DNA of 64,000 nucleotides from Ornithoclostridium sp944380285 (GCA_963931165.1 OZ006985.1:310001-374000), one strand, 5' to 3'; numbered from the stretch's first letter, positions 1 through 8,046 are shown. A program made the numbers and translations. Notes: generated from the letters alone by a model not told the origin.

Positions 1-1022
1 AACAGTTCTTTGACCACATCGACCAGCTTGCGCGCGCGCTCTTCCGCCGCTGTCATCGCATAGCTGTCGTCGCCGATCAGATAGTACAGCGCCTGAGCAT
101 AGTCCGCCGCGCACGCGTCTATATTGAATGCGAGCACTGCGGGCAACACTATGCCGACATAGTCCTCGCGGCTGCCTCCGCAGACGACGGCGAGCGCGTT
201 CTCCAAAGCTCGGGCAAGCCCCGCGCCCGCAACGTTGCAGGCGAGCCCCGACAGGATGCCCGCCTGTCTCAGCTGCCAATACGCCGCCCTGTCCGACGGC
301 GCGTTGAGCGCGCGGTCGAGGCTGTCGCGGATCGCCCTGATCGCGAAAAGATCCATACATTTTGTCAGCTTGCGCGCGTTGACCGAGACGAACGCCTCGA
401 TGCTGTCGGACAGCACCAACGCCGCGCCCTTGATCGTGGAGACGGCGTTGACGTCCTCGCCCGTCTCGATGTCGACGGCGCAGATATCTGCACAGCCCGA
501 GACCGCGCGGAACTCTCTGCCCTCGCCGTTTTCCTTTTTGAGGTAGGCGTTCATCGTGACGCCGGACGAGGTGTCGATGCCGGACGGAACGGCGGCAAAC
601 GGGATCGTCATCTTCTTTTTGGCGATGTCGACGCCGGCGATGGAGTCGAGGTCCGCTTCCTGCGAAGAGAGCAGCATCCTCAGCGCCTTTGCGGTGCCGA
701 TCGTCGCCTCGCCTCCGCAGGCAATGATGCCGTCGCAGACGTTGATGCGGTACAGCTCGCGCAACTCGTAGACCGCGGAATAGGACGCGACGTCGCGCTT
801 TGCGACATAATTCGCGCCCGGTCTCAGCCCGGTGGCAGTCAGAGCGATCCTCAGTCTGTCGGCGAGTTCGCTCTTGTCTGAGACGGCGTCGGTGATGAGA
901 AGCACGTTGGTCGCGCCGTGCGAGCGCATCTCTTCGCCCAAGACCTCGAGCGCGGTCTCGCCGCTGATGATGCGCGGCGACGCCGGGATCTCGTAATAGG
1001 TGTTATCCTGTCTCTTTTTCAT
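1..1022 (-). CDS. Iron-containing alcohol dehydrogenase-like protein (3' end outside window)
   Basis: Read from the reverse strand as an open frame starting MKKRQDNTYYEIPASPRI and running off the window's left edge, so the C-terminus is missing. The dinucleotide-binding region shows CGGEATIGTAKAL near residues 102-114 and the family's substrate loop appears as VPSGIDTSSGVT near 145-156, both typical of the Fe-ADH/glycerol dehydrogenase fold. The helix that normally reads D-A-L-x-H-x-I-E-A is here VLSDSIEAF, and the later His-rich metal loop (H...PHG) reads RALENALAV...SREDY, so the usual metal ligands look replaced. It overlaps the upstream gene (TGATG), so the two are cotranscribed. Family assignment is firm; substrate is unknown and activity is uncertain. 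Confidence 0.8.
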   Translation of the reverse strand, partial: MKKRQDNTYYEIPASPRIISGETALEVLGEEMRSHGATNVLLITDAVSDKSELADRLRIALTATGLRPGANYVAKRDVASYSAVYELRELYRINVCDGIIACGGEATIGTAKALRMLLSSQEADLDSIAGVDIAKKKMTIPFAAVPSGIDTSSGVTMNAYLKKENGEGREFRAVSGCADICAVDIETGEDVNAVSTIKGAALVLSDSIEAFVSVNARKLTKCMDLFAIRAIRDSLDRALNAPSDRAAYWQLRQAGILSGLACNVAGAGLARALENALAVVCGGSREDYVGIVLPAVLAFNIDACAADYAQALYYLIGDDSYAMTAAEERARKLVDVVKEL

Positions 1023-1519
1023 CACAGCCTCCCGAACAGCGTGACAAAGCGGAGCTTGTGCACGTTTGCATTGCGTTTGAGCAGCGGTCTGCCGTTGCGT
1101 CTGAGAAAGTTTTTGGTCATGATGTAGTTGGCTACGAGGTCGAAAAAGCGCGACAGCGTCATCAACTGCGACGTATCGCCGCCCGTCATCGTCAGCCCTT
1201 GCGAAAAGCACGCCGCAAGCGATTTTTGTCCCGAAAAGAACTTGCGCGCGACGTCGCTGTTCTTGAACCTGATGTCGAGGTCGGGACGCGGCGCTCTGCC
1301 GGGCGAGCAAACCTCGAACTCGCCGTCGTTGCTGCGCACGAAGATCTCGGCGCCGCCGGGAGCGGTGCCTATCCTCGCGACGAAACCGTCGCGGATCTGC
1401 GCAAATACCGCCGCCGTCTCGGCGTCGTACTTACAGCAAGCCTTGCACGCCCTGCCCATATAGAAAATGTTGACGGCAAGCAGCACTTTTTGGATGGTCT
1501 TGATACTGTCGGCATTCAT
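1022..1519 (-). CDS. SCP2-like small hypothetical protein
   Basis: A 165-residue soluble protein. A central stretch (about residues 55-125) with the pattern 'DGEFEVCSPGRAPRPDLDI...FFSGQKSLAACFSQGLTMTGG' resembles the SCP2 sterol-carrier fold, in which a small alpha/beta domain binds a lipid; this is a motif impression, not a firm match. The N-terminus has a Cys cluster (CKACCKYD). It is first in a two-gene unit with the Fe-ADH-like gene, overlapping it by one base in a TGATG junction. A promoter TGGACA-17-TATACT lies just upstream on the same strand. Function unknown. Confidence 0.65.
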   Translation of the reverse strand: MNADSIKTIQKVLLAVNIFYMGRACKACCKYDAETAAVFAQIRDGFVARIGTAPGGAEIFVRSNDGEFEVCSPGRAPRPDLDIRFKNSDVARKFFSGQKSLAACFSQGLTMTGGDTSQLMTLSRFFDLVANYIMTKNFLRRNGRPLLKRNANVHKLRFVTLFGRL

Positions 1520-1543
1520 ATTCTTCTTCTCCGATACGATTCA

Positions 1544-1572
1544 AGTATAACATATGCGCAAGCCGCTGTCCA
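1544..1572 (-). promoter_or_regulatory. Sigma-70-type promoter for the SCP2-like/Fe-ADH unit
   Basis: On the reverse strand TGGACA (1572-1567) is followed after 17 bases by TATACT (1549-1544), one mismatch from consensus in each box, about 25 bases before the ATG. Confidence 0.6.
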
Positions 1573-1689
1573 TACCGCAAACGCGGACGCGCGTTCTTTT
1601 TACAAACAATTTACATGCGGCGCCCCACGCCCCTTTCCGACTGCGGCGGCGCGGAGCGGCTCTTCTGTCGATCAACCCCGCTCAAACGG

Positions 1690-1718
1690 TTGCCATCCGC
1701 GAAAAAATGTGGTATATT
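1690..1718 (+). promoter_or_regulatory. Promoter of queT
   Basis: TTGCCA (1690-1695), 17-base spacer, TATATT (1713-1718). Transcription would start near 1725, just before the preQ1 aptamer at 1727. Confidence 0.75.
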
Positions 1719-1726
1719 CGGTGATA

Positions 1727-1768
1727 CGGAAGGTTTTCGGAGAACACTTCCGAATAAAAAAACCGAGG
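1727..1768 (+). promoter_or_regulatory. preQ1-I riboswitch
   Basis: A compact H-type pseudoknot. P1 is CGGAAG (1727-1732) paired with CTTCCG (1747-1752). The loop base run TCGG (1737-1740) can pair with CCGA (1763-1766) after an A-rich tail (AATAAAAAAA), the layout of the class I preQ1 aptamer. The 3' strand of P2 includes the start of the Shine-Dalgarno GAGG (1765-1768), so ligand binding should hide the ribosome site and block translation of queT, a queuosine-precursor transporter. Recognised from architecture and gene context. Confidence 0.85.
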
Positions 1769-1774
1769 TATTTT

Positions 1775-2344
1775 ATGAAAAAGCAGCACATCGTCAGGTT
1801 GTGCAGAGCGGGCATTTTCGCCGCTCTCTATGTAGTTTTGACGCTCCCTTTCGTCACCGTCACGATTTCCGAGATCCAATTCCGCCCATCCGAAGCGCTC
1901 ACGATGCTTCCCCTCCTTTTCCCGGAGGCGATACCGGCGCTGTTCATCGGCTGTATGCTCGCCAATTGGGTCGCGGGCGGCGCGATACTCGACATCTTTT
2001 TGGGCGCGGTCGTCACGCTTGTCGCTGCGGTCTGCACTTGGCTTGTCGGCAAGTTCGTCCGCAATTTCAAATTGTCGCTGTTCGTCGGAGGGCTGTTCCC
2101 CGTCCTGCTCAACGCGCTGATATTGCCGGGGATATGGCTGGTCGCGTACGGTCAGCAGGAGTTCGGCTATTGGCTCAACGTCGCCTTCCTGCTCGCGTCG
2201 CAGTCGCTGGTCGTCTATGCCTTGGGCGTTCCGCTCACGCTCGCGGCGAAGGCATATCTCAAACACACCGGCAAGGCGCTTGCCGCAGAGGGCGCGTCCT
2301 CGACTTCCTCGCAGCGTACAGAAGAGGACGAAAAAGAGGAATAA
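1775..2344 (+). CDS. queT: Queuosine precursor ECF transporter substrate-binding subunit
   Basis: A 189-residue integral membrane protein starting MKKQHIVRLCRAGIFAALYV, with about five or six hydrophobic segments and the S-component signature region ISEIQFRPSEALTMLPLLFP near residues 29-48. This matches the QueT family, the substrate-capturing (S) subunit of energy-coupling factor importers that bring in queuosine precursors. The ATG at 1775 has GAGG seven bases upstream. No EcfA/EcfT genes are nearby, so it should use a shared ECF module encoded elsewhere (group II arrangement). Expression should fall when preQ1 is plentiful because of the riboswitch just upstream. The C-terminus is a charged Ser/Glu-rich tail. 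A hairpin terminator follows. Confidence 0.92.
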   Translation: MKKQHIVRLCRAGIFAALYVVLTLPFVTVTISEIQFRPSEALTMLPLLFPEAIPALFIGCMLANWVAGGAILDIFLGAVVTLVAAVCTWLVGKFVRNFKLSLFVGGLFPVLLNALILPGIWLVAYGQQEFGYWLNVAFLLASQSLVVYALGVPLTLAAKAYLKHTGKALAAEGASSTSSQRTEEDEKEE

Positions 2345-2372
2345 CCGCATACATGTCGCGATTTTACACAAA

Positions 2373-2400
2373 GGGCGCTCCTTTCGGGGCGCCCGTTTTC
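2373..2400 (+). terminator. Intrinsic terminator after queT
   Basis: GGGCGCTCC (2373-2381) pairs with GGGGCGCCC (2386-2394), including one G-U pair, with loop TTTC, then GTTTTCTCTTT. Confidence 0.8.
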
Positions 2401-2452
2401 TCTTTGTCGGACGGGACATGCCCGCCGCGACGCTTGTCTCAAATGCCCAAGC

Positions 2453-3346
2453 TCACTCGGAAGTGTCGTTCTTCTCCCTCTTGTCCGAGCCGAGGAAGAA
2501 CAGCGCGACGACGCCCGCCGACGTATGCGCGCCGATGACGGGACCGATGTCGTCGATCACCACCTTTTCGGGCGCGATGCCGAAGCGCTCGCAGACGAGG
2601 TCTTTGACAAATCGCGCGTCCTCTTCGCACAGACCGTGCCCGATGAAGACCACCTCCTGCTTTTGCGCCGGAAGCATCTTCTCCCCCATCTTATCGACGA
2701 GGGCTTTGAGCGACTTCTTGCGCGATATGACCTTGCCGATCGGGATCAGTTTGCCCGCATGGTTGACAAAGAGTACCGGCTTGATGTTGGCGAGAGTGCC
2801 GATGAACGCGGCGGTCTTGGTCACTCTGCCGAGACGCGCCAAATGGTGCAGATCGTCGACGGTGAAGTAGGAGCAGACGTGATCGACCATGCTGTCGACA
2901 TACTCGACCAATTGTTCGAACGACGCGCCTTCGTCCCTCTTTTTGAGCGCGTACCAGACGAGAAGCCCTTCGCCTATGCTCGCGTTGAGGCTGTCGACCA
3001 GCGCGAGTTTTGCGCCGGGATATTCTCTGCGCAGATCCGCGGCGACGCGCGTCGCGTTGTCGAACGTGCCCGAGAGCCCGGACGAAAAGACGATGTAAAG
3101 GACATCTCTGCCCTCTTTGAGCAGCGGCTCGATCGTCCCTCTCAGTGTCACCTCGTCGATCATCGAGGTGTTGGACTTGGCGCCCGCCTTCATCCTCTCG
3201 TAAAACTGCTTTGCGGTCAGCTTTTTCTCGACGCCGTCGAACTCCTCGTCGTCGAGCATATATCTCATCTGCATGATTGCAAAGTCATCGAACTGAAAAT
3301 CTTTCGGAAAATCGGCGGTGCTGTCTGTGACTATGTACGGTTTCAT
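2453..3346 (-). CDS. DegV family fatty-acid-binding protein
   Basis: A 297-residue cytosolic protein beginning MKPYIVTDSTADFPKDF, the DegV N-terminal signature (DSTADLP-like). It continues with SNTSMIDEVTLRG (about 58-70), the FSSGLSGTFDNA ligand loop near 87-98, the LVDSLNASIGEGLLV block, and a C-terminal GHGLCEEDA/GPVIGAHTSAGVVALFF segment that closes the second domain. DegV (FakB) proteins bind a fatty acid between two alpha/beta domains and can present it to a fatty-acid kinase; no kinase gene is nearby. It has a good Shine-Dalgarno (GAGGAGG) preceded by a GGCGCTTCGGCGCC stem-loop. Monocistronic, divergent from the TetR gene. Confidence 0.93.
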   Translation of the reverse strand: MKPYIVTDSTADFPKDFQFDDFAIMQMRYMLDDEEFDGVEKKLTAKQFYERMKAGAKSNTSMIDEVTLRGTIEPLLKEGRDVLYIVFSSGLSGTFDNATRVAADLRREYPGAKLALVDSLNASIGEGLLVWYALKKRDEGASFEQLVEYVDSMVDHVCSYFTVDDLHHLARLGRVTKTAAFIGTLANIKPVLFVNHAGKLIPIGKVISRKKSLKALVDKMGEKMLPAQKQEVVFIGHGLCEEDARFVKDLVCERFGIAPEKVVIDDIGPVIGAHTSAGVVALFFLGSDKREKNDTSE

Positions 3347-3435
3347 TTTACCTCCTCGGCGCCGAAGCGCCTTCGTTTATGGATATTTTCAACTATCATT
3401 ATAGACGATTCGTATGAGATTTTCATTAAATACTC

Positions 3436-3464
3436 TTTACAAAGTTTGGGGAATTTTGTACAAT
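3436..3464 (+). promoter_or_regulatory. Promoter of the TetR-birA unit
   Basis: TTTACA (3436-3441), 17-base spacer, TACAAT (3459-3464). The -10 box lies inside the palindromic operator described next. Confidence 0.75.
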
Positions 3465-3495
3465 ATACGACAGAACACGTTCAAGTGTACAAAAT
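3453..3495. promoter_or_regulatory. Candidate TetR operator
   Basis: ATTTTGTACA (3453-3462) and TGTACAAAAT (3486-3495) are perfect 10-base inverted repeats with centres 33 bases apart, about three helical turns. The left half overlaps the -10 box. The placement suggests autorepression by the TetR protein encoded immediately downstream; binding itself is inferred. Confidence 0.6.
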
Positions 3496-3512
3496 CGAAC
3501 GAGGTGACCGAT

Positions 3513-4073
3513 ATGGCAGAAGACAGAAGGATCAAAAAGACTCAGCGCGCGATCATCAGCGCGACCGTGAAATTGCTCGACACCGTGCCGATCAACAAGT
3601 TGACCGTGGGCGAGATCTGCGCCAAGGCGGACGTCAGCCGCTCCACCTTTTATCTGCACTATTACGACGCGACCGACGTCATCGACCAAGTCCACAACAA
3701 CATCATCGCCAGCATCACCAACGTGCTGGACAAGTTCGACTACGCGACGATACTCGTCAATCCCGAGCCTTTCCTCAGGCAGGTGTTCGACTTTGTGTCC
3801 GAACATCTCGACCTCTACATCAGTCTGTTGCAGAACAACTTCCATTCCGACTTTCGCCGCAGGCTCAAGGGGATGCTCGAGAACAAGATACTGCACGAAA
3901 ACTCCTATCGCTACCGCGACAGGACGATGTTCGAATACTCCGTCTGTTTTTTGATCAGCGGACTTGTCGAGACCATCTGCGACAACTTGCAGGACATCGG
4001 CAACCCCGCCAAGCGCGACGTACTCCTCAACCTGCTCGCGACCCACATCAAGAGCGGCTTCAATCTGCGCTGA
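3513..4073 (+). CDS. TetR/AcrR family transcriptional regulator
   Basis: A 186-residue regulator: MAEDRRIKKTQRAIISATVKLL, then the helix-turn-helix LTVGEICAKADVSRSTFYLHY (about residues 27-47), typical of TetR-family DNA-binding domains, followed by an all-helical ligand/dimer domain. The C-terminal part looks like the TetR_C_7/DhaS-type regulators of Firmicutes. The ATG at 3513 was chosen over an upstream ATG at 3414 because GAGG sits nine bases before it and because the promoter lies between the two. birA follows after two bases, so the two are cotranscribed. The perfect palindrome over its own promoter suggests negative autoregulation. Inducer unknown. Confidence 0.88.
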   Translation: MAEDRRIKKTQRAIISATVKLLDTVPINKLTVGEICAKADVSRSTFYLHYYDATDVIDQVHNNIIASITNVLDKFDYATILVNPEPFLRQVFDFVSEHLDLYISLLQNNFHSDFRRRLKGMLENKILHENSYRYRDRTMFEYSVCFLISGLVETICDNLQDIGNPAKRDVLLNLLATHIKSGFNLR

Positions 4074-4075
4074 GA

Positions 4076-5050
4076 ATGGACACGCGTTCTCTGGTGTTGA
4101 GCGTCCTCGAAAGACGCCGCGGGATGCGCGTCTCGGGCGAAAAACTCGCCGCCGAGGCAGGTGTGTCGCGCGCCGCCGTCTGGAAGGCGGTCAAGGCGTT
4201 GATCGACGACGGCTATGCGATAGACTCGCTGCGCGGCGAGGGCTACGCGCTCTCCCCCGATTGCGACATGATCTCCGAGGCGGCGATCCGCGCGTTTTTG
4301 CCGCCCCGCCTTGCAGACGCGACAATCGTCGTCAAGGACGCGACAGCTTCGACCAACATAGACGCCGCGGCGCTTGCCGCGGACGGCGCGCCGAACGGCT
4401 CCGTCGTCGTCGCACTGTCGCAAAACGCCGGACAAGGCAGGGTCGGCAAGTCATTTTTCTCCCCTTTGGGCGGGATATATTTCAGCGTCGTGCTGCGCGT
4501 CGACGCACCGCTGTCCGCCGCGCCCCTGATCACTCACGCCGCGGCGGTCTCCGTCGCGCAGGCGTTCGAGAGGCTGCTCGGCGTCTCCCCCGCGATCAAA
4601 TGGGTCAACGACCTCTTCGTCGACGGCAAAAAGGTGTGCGGCATCTCCGCACAGGCGACCGCCGACTTCTTTTCATCGCAGCTTCGCAGCGTCGTCGTCG
4701 GGATAGGGATAGACTACTCGTCCGACCTCTCCGCCTTTCCCGAAGAGCTGCGCGGCGTCGCCGGAGTGCTCTTCCCCAAAGACGCTCCGCCGGTGCGCAG
4801 CCGCCTGATCGCGGACATAGTGTCGTCGCTTTCAGCGCACGCAACGCACCTCGACCCCGGCGCGTTCATGCCCGAATACCGCCGCCGCTGTTTCGTCATC
4901 GGCAGGCGCGTCGACTACGTCTTTGACAACGTCCCCGAAAGCGGCGTCGCGACTGACGTCGCCGACGACGGCGCGCTGATCGTCATGACGGACGACGGAC
5001 GGGAACGCAGGCTTTCGTCAGGCGAGATCTCGGTCAGAGTGAAAAGCTGA
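4076..5050 (+). CDS. birA: Bifunctional biotin-protein ligase / biotin operon repressor
   Basis: A 324-residue BirA of the regulatory class. The N-terminal winged helix (residues 1-65) contains SGEKLAAEAGVSRAAVWKAVKAL. The catalytic domain has STNIDAA (about 92-98), the biotinyl-AMP loop QNAGQGRVGKSFFSP (about 121-135; the family usually has GRGRRGR, so one Arg is replaced), KWVNDLF (about 181-187) and KKVCGISAQA. The C-terminal SH3-like cap ends in the usual Gly/Asp-rich strand pair. It makes biotinyl-5'-AMP and attaches biotin to carboxylase carrier proteins; the N-domain implies DNA binding. The ATG lies two bases after the TetR stop. A terminator follows. Confidence 0.95.
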   Translation: MDTRSLVLSVLERRRGMRVSGEKLAAEAGVSRAAVWKAVKALIDDGYAIDSLRGEGYALSPDCDMISEAAIRAFLPPRLADATIVVKDATASTNIDAAALAADGAPNGSVVVALSQNAGQGRVGKSFFSPLGGIYFSVVLRVDAPLSAAPLITHAAAVSVAQAFERLLGVSPAIKWVNDLFVDGKKVCGISAQATADFFSSQLRSVVVGIGIDYSSDLSAFPEELRGVAGVLFPKDAPPVRSRLIADIVSSLSAHATHLDPGAFMPEYRRRCFVIGRRVDYVFDNVPESGVATDVADDGALIVMTDDGRERRLSSGEISVRVKS

Positions 5051-5089
5051 TTTTTCGTGCCCGTGTTTGTGATCGATAAAAATATTTTC

Positions 5090-5119
5090 GGCGTCCTCAC
5101 CTTTTGAGGACGCCTTTTT
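5090..5119 (+). terminator. Intrinsic terminator after birA
   Basis: GGCGTCCTCA and TGAGGACGCC pair around a short CCTTT loop, followed by TTTTTG. Confidence 0.85.
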
Positions 5120-5239
5120 GATCGATGACAAAGACATGCGCTTGCCGTCAAAAACCTCTCCCAAACAGGCGCGTGTCTATTGCCGCATCATTCCGCTTGC
5201 CGAGGCGGCGCTCTTCCCTTCTTTCTTCAAACCGGCATA

Positions 5240-5298
5240 AAAATACGGTTAGTCATCGCTAACCGTTCTCCCGGGAAAAGACGCTCATCGCGTCTTTT
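5240..5298 (-). terminator. Two tandem hairpins ending the ferredoxin transcript
   Basis: Nearest the gene is AAAAGACGC (5276-5284)/GCGTCTTTT (5290-5298). Beyond it, CGGTTAG (5246-5252)/CTAACCG (5259-5265) is followed on the reverse strand by TATTTTTAT. The second looks like a genuine intrinsic terminator. Confidence 0.65.
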
Positions 5299-5315
5299 GT
5301 TTGTGGGCGGAAGAA

Positions 5316-5486
5316 TTACTCTTCGCTGATCGCCTCGACCGGGCAACCCGCCGCACAGGTGCCGCACGAAATGCAGGTATCCGCGTCGATCACGAACTTG
5401 TCGTCGCCCTCGCTGATAGCGCTGACCGGGCAGTTCGCCGCGCAGGATCCGCACTTGATGCAGCCGTCACCGATAACGTATGCCAT
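5316..5486 (-). CDS. 2[4Fe-4S] ferredoxin
   Basis: A 56-residue protein: MAYVIGDGCIKCGSCAANCP near the N-terminus and CISCGTCAAGCPVEAISEE at the C-terminus. The two CxxCxxCxxxCP clusters are the classic clostridial-type low-potential electron carrier, each binding one [4Fe-4S] cluster in the cytosol. It would carry electrons between oxidoreductases such as pyruvate:ferredoxin oxidoreductase or hydrogenase, which supports an anaerobic lifestyle. The start is preceded by AGAGAGG. It stands alone between convergent and upstream genes, with its own double-hairpin terminator. The gene is short and easily missed, but the cysteine pattern is decisive. Confidence 0.96.
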   Translation of the reverse strand: MAYVIGDGCIKCGSCAANCPVSAISEGDDKFVIDADTCISCGTCAAGCPVEAISEE

Positions 5487-5573
5487 AGTGCACCTCTCTT
5501 TTTTTATTTGTACTTTGATTATACCACAAGCTTTCGCCGTTGTAAATACTTTTGCCCAGGCTAATTTTGTCGA

Positions 5574-6461
5574 TCACTCCACGGTGTCGGCGTCATCGGG
5601 GGCGGAGCCGTCCTCTTTTCTCTCCTCGGCGCGGCTGTGCTGTTTGCCTCCTTGGGCAAGCACCTCGAAGTCTCCGATGCCGTAATACGCCTTTGTCACG
5701 CCGTCCTCGTTCTCGATCGCGACGCGGATGCGGCGTCTGAGCACGTCGATGTCGTCCACTCTGCCGACGCCGTCGGCGGTCTTGACGCGCGCGCCGTGCT
5801 TGGGCATGAGCTTGAGCGTCTCGGCGTAGTATTCGTTCTCGTATTTGAGACAGCACATCAGCTTGCCGCACATGCCGCTGACCTTGGTCGGATTGAGCGA
5901 GAGGTTTTGATTCTTCGCCATCTTGACGGTGACCTTTTCGAAGTCGTCGAGGAACTGTATGCAGCAGCACGGTCTGCCGCACATGCCCATCGCGCCGCGC
6001 ATGCGGATGTCGTCGCGCTCATAGATCTGTCTCAGCTCTATGCGCGTATGCATCACGGACGCGACATCCTTGACGAGTTCGCGGAAGTCTACCCTGCCGT
6101 CTGCGGTGAACGAAAAGATGACCTTGTTGCGGTCGAACGTGTATTCCGCGCCGACCAGCTTCATTTTGAGCCCGTGCTTGGCGATCTTCGCCGCGCAGAT
6201 GTCGAGCGCCTTTTGGGCGAGTTCGACGTTCTCTTCGGCGCGAGCCCTGTCCTTGTCGGTCGCCTTGCGGACGACGGGTTTGAGCGTTCCCTTGATCTCG
6301 CTGTCCTCGACCTCGGCGTTGGCGATCGCGACGGTGCCGTATTCCAATCCTCTGACCGTCTCGACGATCGCGCCGTCGCCCTGTTCGAATTGCAGACCCT
6401 TGGGGTCAAAATAGTACGATTTGCCGTTTCCGGCGAACTTGATGCCAACTATCTCCGGCAT
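5574..6461 (-). CDS. ricT: RicT/YaaT PSP1-domain protein
   Basis: A 295-residue PSP1-domain protein. The core has MCGRPCCCIQFL and MCGKLMCCLKYE, the Cys-rich motifs that in Bacillus RicT help bind Fe-S clusters of the RicA-RicF-RicT complex, which assists RNase Y mRNA maturation and sporulation/competence phosphorelay control. The charged C-terminal tail (SRAEERKEDGSAPDD) is not conserved. The start overlaps the end of holB by 13 bases, matching the common holB-yaaT neighbourhood in Firmicutes. An initiating GGAGGTGAAATATCTATG-type ribosome site lies inside the holB end. Family call is firm; the RNase Y role is by homology. Confidence 0.93.
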   Translation of the reverse strand: MPEIVGIKFAGNGKSYYFDPKGLQFEQGDGAIVETVRGLEYGTVAIANAEVEDSEIKGTLKPVVRKATDKDRARAEENVELAQKALDICAAKIAKHGLKMKLVGAEYTFDRNKVIFSFTADGRVDFRELVKDVASVMHTRIELRQIYERDDIRMRGAMGMCGRPCCCIQFLDDFEKVTVKMAKNQNLSLNPTKVSGMCGKLMCCLKYENEYYAETLKLMPKHGARVKTADGVGRVDDIDVLRRRIRVAIENEDGVTKAYYGIGDFEVLAQGGKQHSRAEERKEDGSAPDDADTVE

Positions 6462-7423
6462 AGATATTTCACCTCCAAAATTCCCAAAAAGAGGGCGTCG
6501 AGCACCGACTGCGCATTGCAGTTGCTCTCGACCTTCCTCTTTGCCGAGGCGACCAGCCCCAGCGAGTTTACGACCGAAGCCGTATCGAATGTCGATTTGA
6601 GTCCCTCGATCGCGCCGAACTCTCCGCCCTCTCCCGAGAGCAGCAGTCCCAGCACGGTCTCAGTCATGTCAAGCACCGCGGACAGGTCGTTTTTGTACGG
6701 CGCGAGCCGGGCGAGCTGCTCGTCCAATTTTTTGCTGTCCGTCATCTTGAGCAAGATGTCGGCAACGAGCGCGAACAGCCGCGCGAACTCCGCGTCGGAC
6801 GCGAGCTTTTTTGCGCGGGTATAGCTGCCGAACGCGCACGCCGCAGCCCTTTCGATCACCTCTTCGCGGTCGAGCCCATCGCGTGCGACGCCCCACGGGG
6901 TCTCCTCTTCGAGCGTCTCTTTGAGCTGATCGACGGTGAAGCCCTCGAAGTTGAGCTTTTTGCACCGCGAGTATATCGTCGCCAGCACCGAGCGCGGCGA
7001 CTGCGCGCCGAGGACGAACACCACGCCGTCGGACGGCTCTTCGAGCGTCTTCAAAAACTTGTTCTGCGCCCTCTCGTTCATCCCCTGCATATTGGTGACG
7101 ACATACGCTTTGAGGTCTCCGTCAAAGCCGGTGAAGAACGTGTCCTCGATCAGCAATTTGACGTCTTCGACGCTCATCTTGTCCTTGTCGGCGATGTTGA
7201 GCGCGGTGTAAGCGCCGTCGTCGATCTTTTCGCAGACGTCGCACTTGCCGCACCCGCCGTTCGGGCACAGCGCGATCTTTGCGATCATCCTGCACAGCTT
7301 GGACCTGACCGCGTCGTCCTCGGTCAGCACGAGATAGCAATGGTTGAGCCTGCCGCGCAGCTTGTCCTCGCGGACCGTACGGCATGGCAGCGACGAGGCA
7401 AGTATCTCTTCGAGCGCGCTCAC
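6449..7423 (-). CDS. holB: DNA polymerase III subunit delta'
   Basis: A 324-residue clamp-loader subunit. The start was set at a GTG (7423-7421) that overlaps the tmk stop as GTGA; a longer frame into tmk exists but would be out-of-frame tmk translation. The zinc-binding cluster CPNGGCGKCDVC lies at residues 53-64, followed by the AAA+ core with NKFLKTLEEPSDGVVFVLGAQSPRSVLATI, typical of delta' (sensor-1/SRC region, with the Arg finger context preserved as SPRS). The delta' subunit completes the clamp loader that places the beta clamp on DNA. It sits in the order tmk-holB-ricT, common in Firmicutes. Confidence 0.93.
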   Translation of the reverse strand: MSALEEILASSLPCRTVREDKLRGRLNHCYLVLTEDDAVRSKLCRMIAKIALCPNGGCGKCDVCEKIDDGAYTALNIADKDKMSVEDVKLLIEDTFFTGFDGDLKAYVVTNMQGMNERAQNKFLKTLEEPSDGVVFVLGAQSPRSVLATIYSRCKKLNFEGFTVDQLKETLEEETPWGVARDGLDREEVIERAAACAFGSYTRAKKLASDAEFARLFALVADILLKMTDSKKLDEQLARLAPYKNDLSAVLDMTETVLGLLLSGEGGEFGAIEGLKSTFDTASVVNSLGLVASAKRKVESNCNAQSVLDALFLGILEVKYLCRR

Positions 7424-8046
7424 AGCTTCACCCCCGCCCTTTCCAAGGCGGCGAGCACCGCCGCAAACACCTTGTCGGCGGACGGACGTGCGTCGACAGA
7501 GACGATCCTGTCCGGATATAGTCTTGCCGCCTCGCGGTAGCCCTCGTAGACTTTGCGGTGGAACTCCATGCCGGCGCTCTCCAACCTGTCCGACGCGTCG
7601 GCGCCGCCCTTGCGCGCGAACGCCTCTTCGGGCGACATATCGAGGAAGACGGTCACGTCGGGCGTGACCTCGCCGCAGGTCAGCTCGTTGAGCCGCGCGA
7701 TATATTCCGCTCCCAGCCCTCTCGCGACGCCCTGATAGGCGAATGTGGAGTCGGTGAAGCGGTCGCAGACGACCAGCTTGCCCTGTTCGAGCGCGGGTCT
7801 GATCACGGTGTCGATGAGTTGCGCGCGCGCGGCGCAATACAGCAGCGCCTCGCAGCGGCCGCAGATCTCGCCGTAGTCCTTGGTGAGGATGAGCTCGCGT
7901 ATCTTCTCGGAGACGGCGTTGCCGCCCGGCTCGCGCAAAAAGAGGAAGTTCCCTCCTCTTGCGGTCAGATACTCTTTGAGCATCTCGACCTGCGTGGACT
8001 TGCCCACGCCCTCACAGCCCTCAAATGTGACAAACTTACCTTTCAT
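7420..8046 (-). CDS. tmk: Thymidylate kinase
   Basis: A 208-residue enzyme converting dTMP to dTDP with ATP. The P-loop FEGCEGVGKSTQ lies at residues 8-19, the DR(Y/F) motif is CDRFTDSTFAYQG near 92-104 and the LID region is GADASDRLE near 144-152. Length is normal for the bacterial family. It starts four bases after the decarboxylase-family gene and overlaps holB by four bases, so it is part of a leftward operon of replication and nucleotide genes. Confidence 0.96.
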   Translation of the reverse strand: MKGKFVTFEGCEGVGKSTQVEMLKEYLTARGGNFLFLREPGGNAVSEKIRELILTKDYGEICGRCEALLYCAARAQLIDTVIRPALEQGKLVVCDRFTDSTFAYQGVARGLGAEYIARLNELTCGEVTPDVTVFLDMSPEEAFARKGGADASDRLESAGMEFHRKVYEGYREAARLYPDRIVSVDARPSADKVFAAVLAALERAGVKL

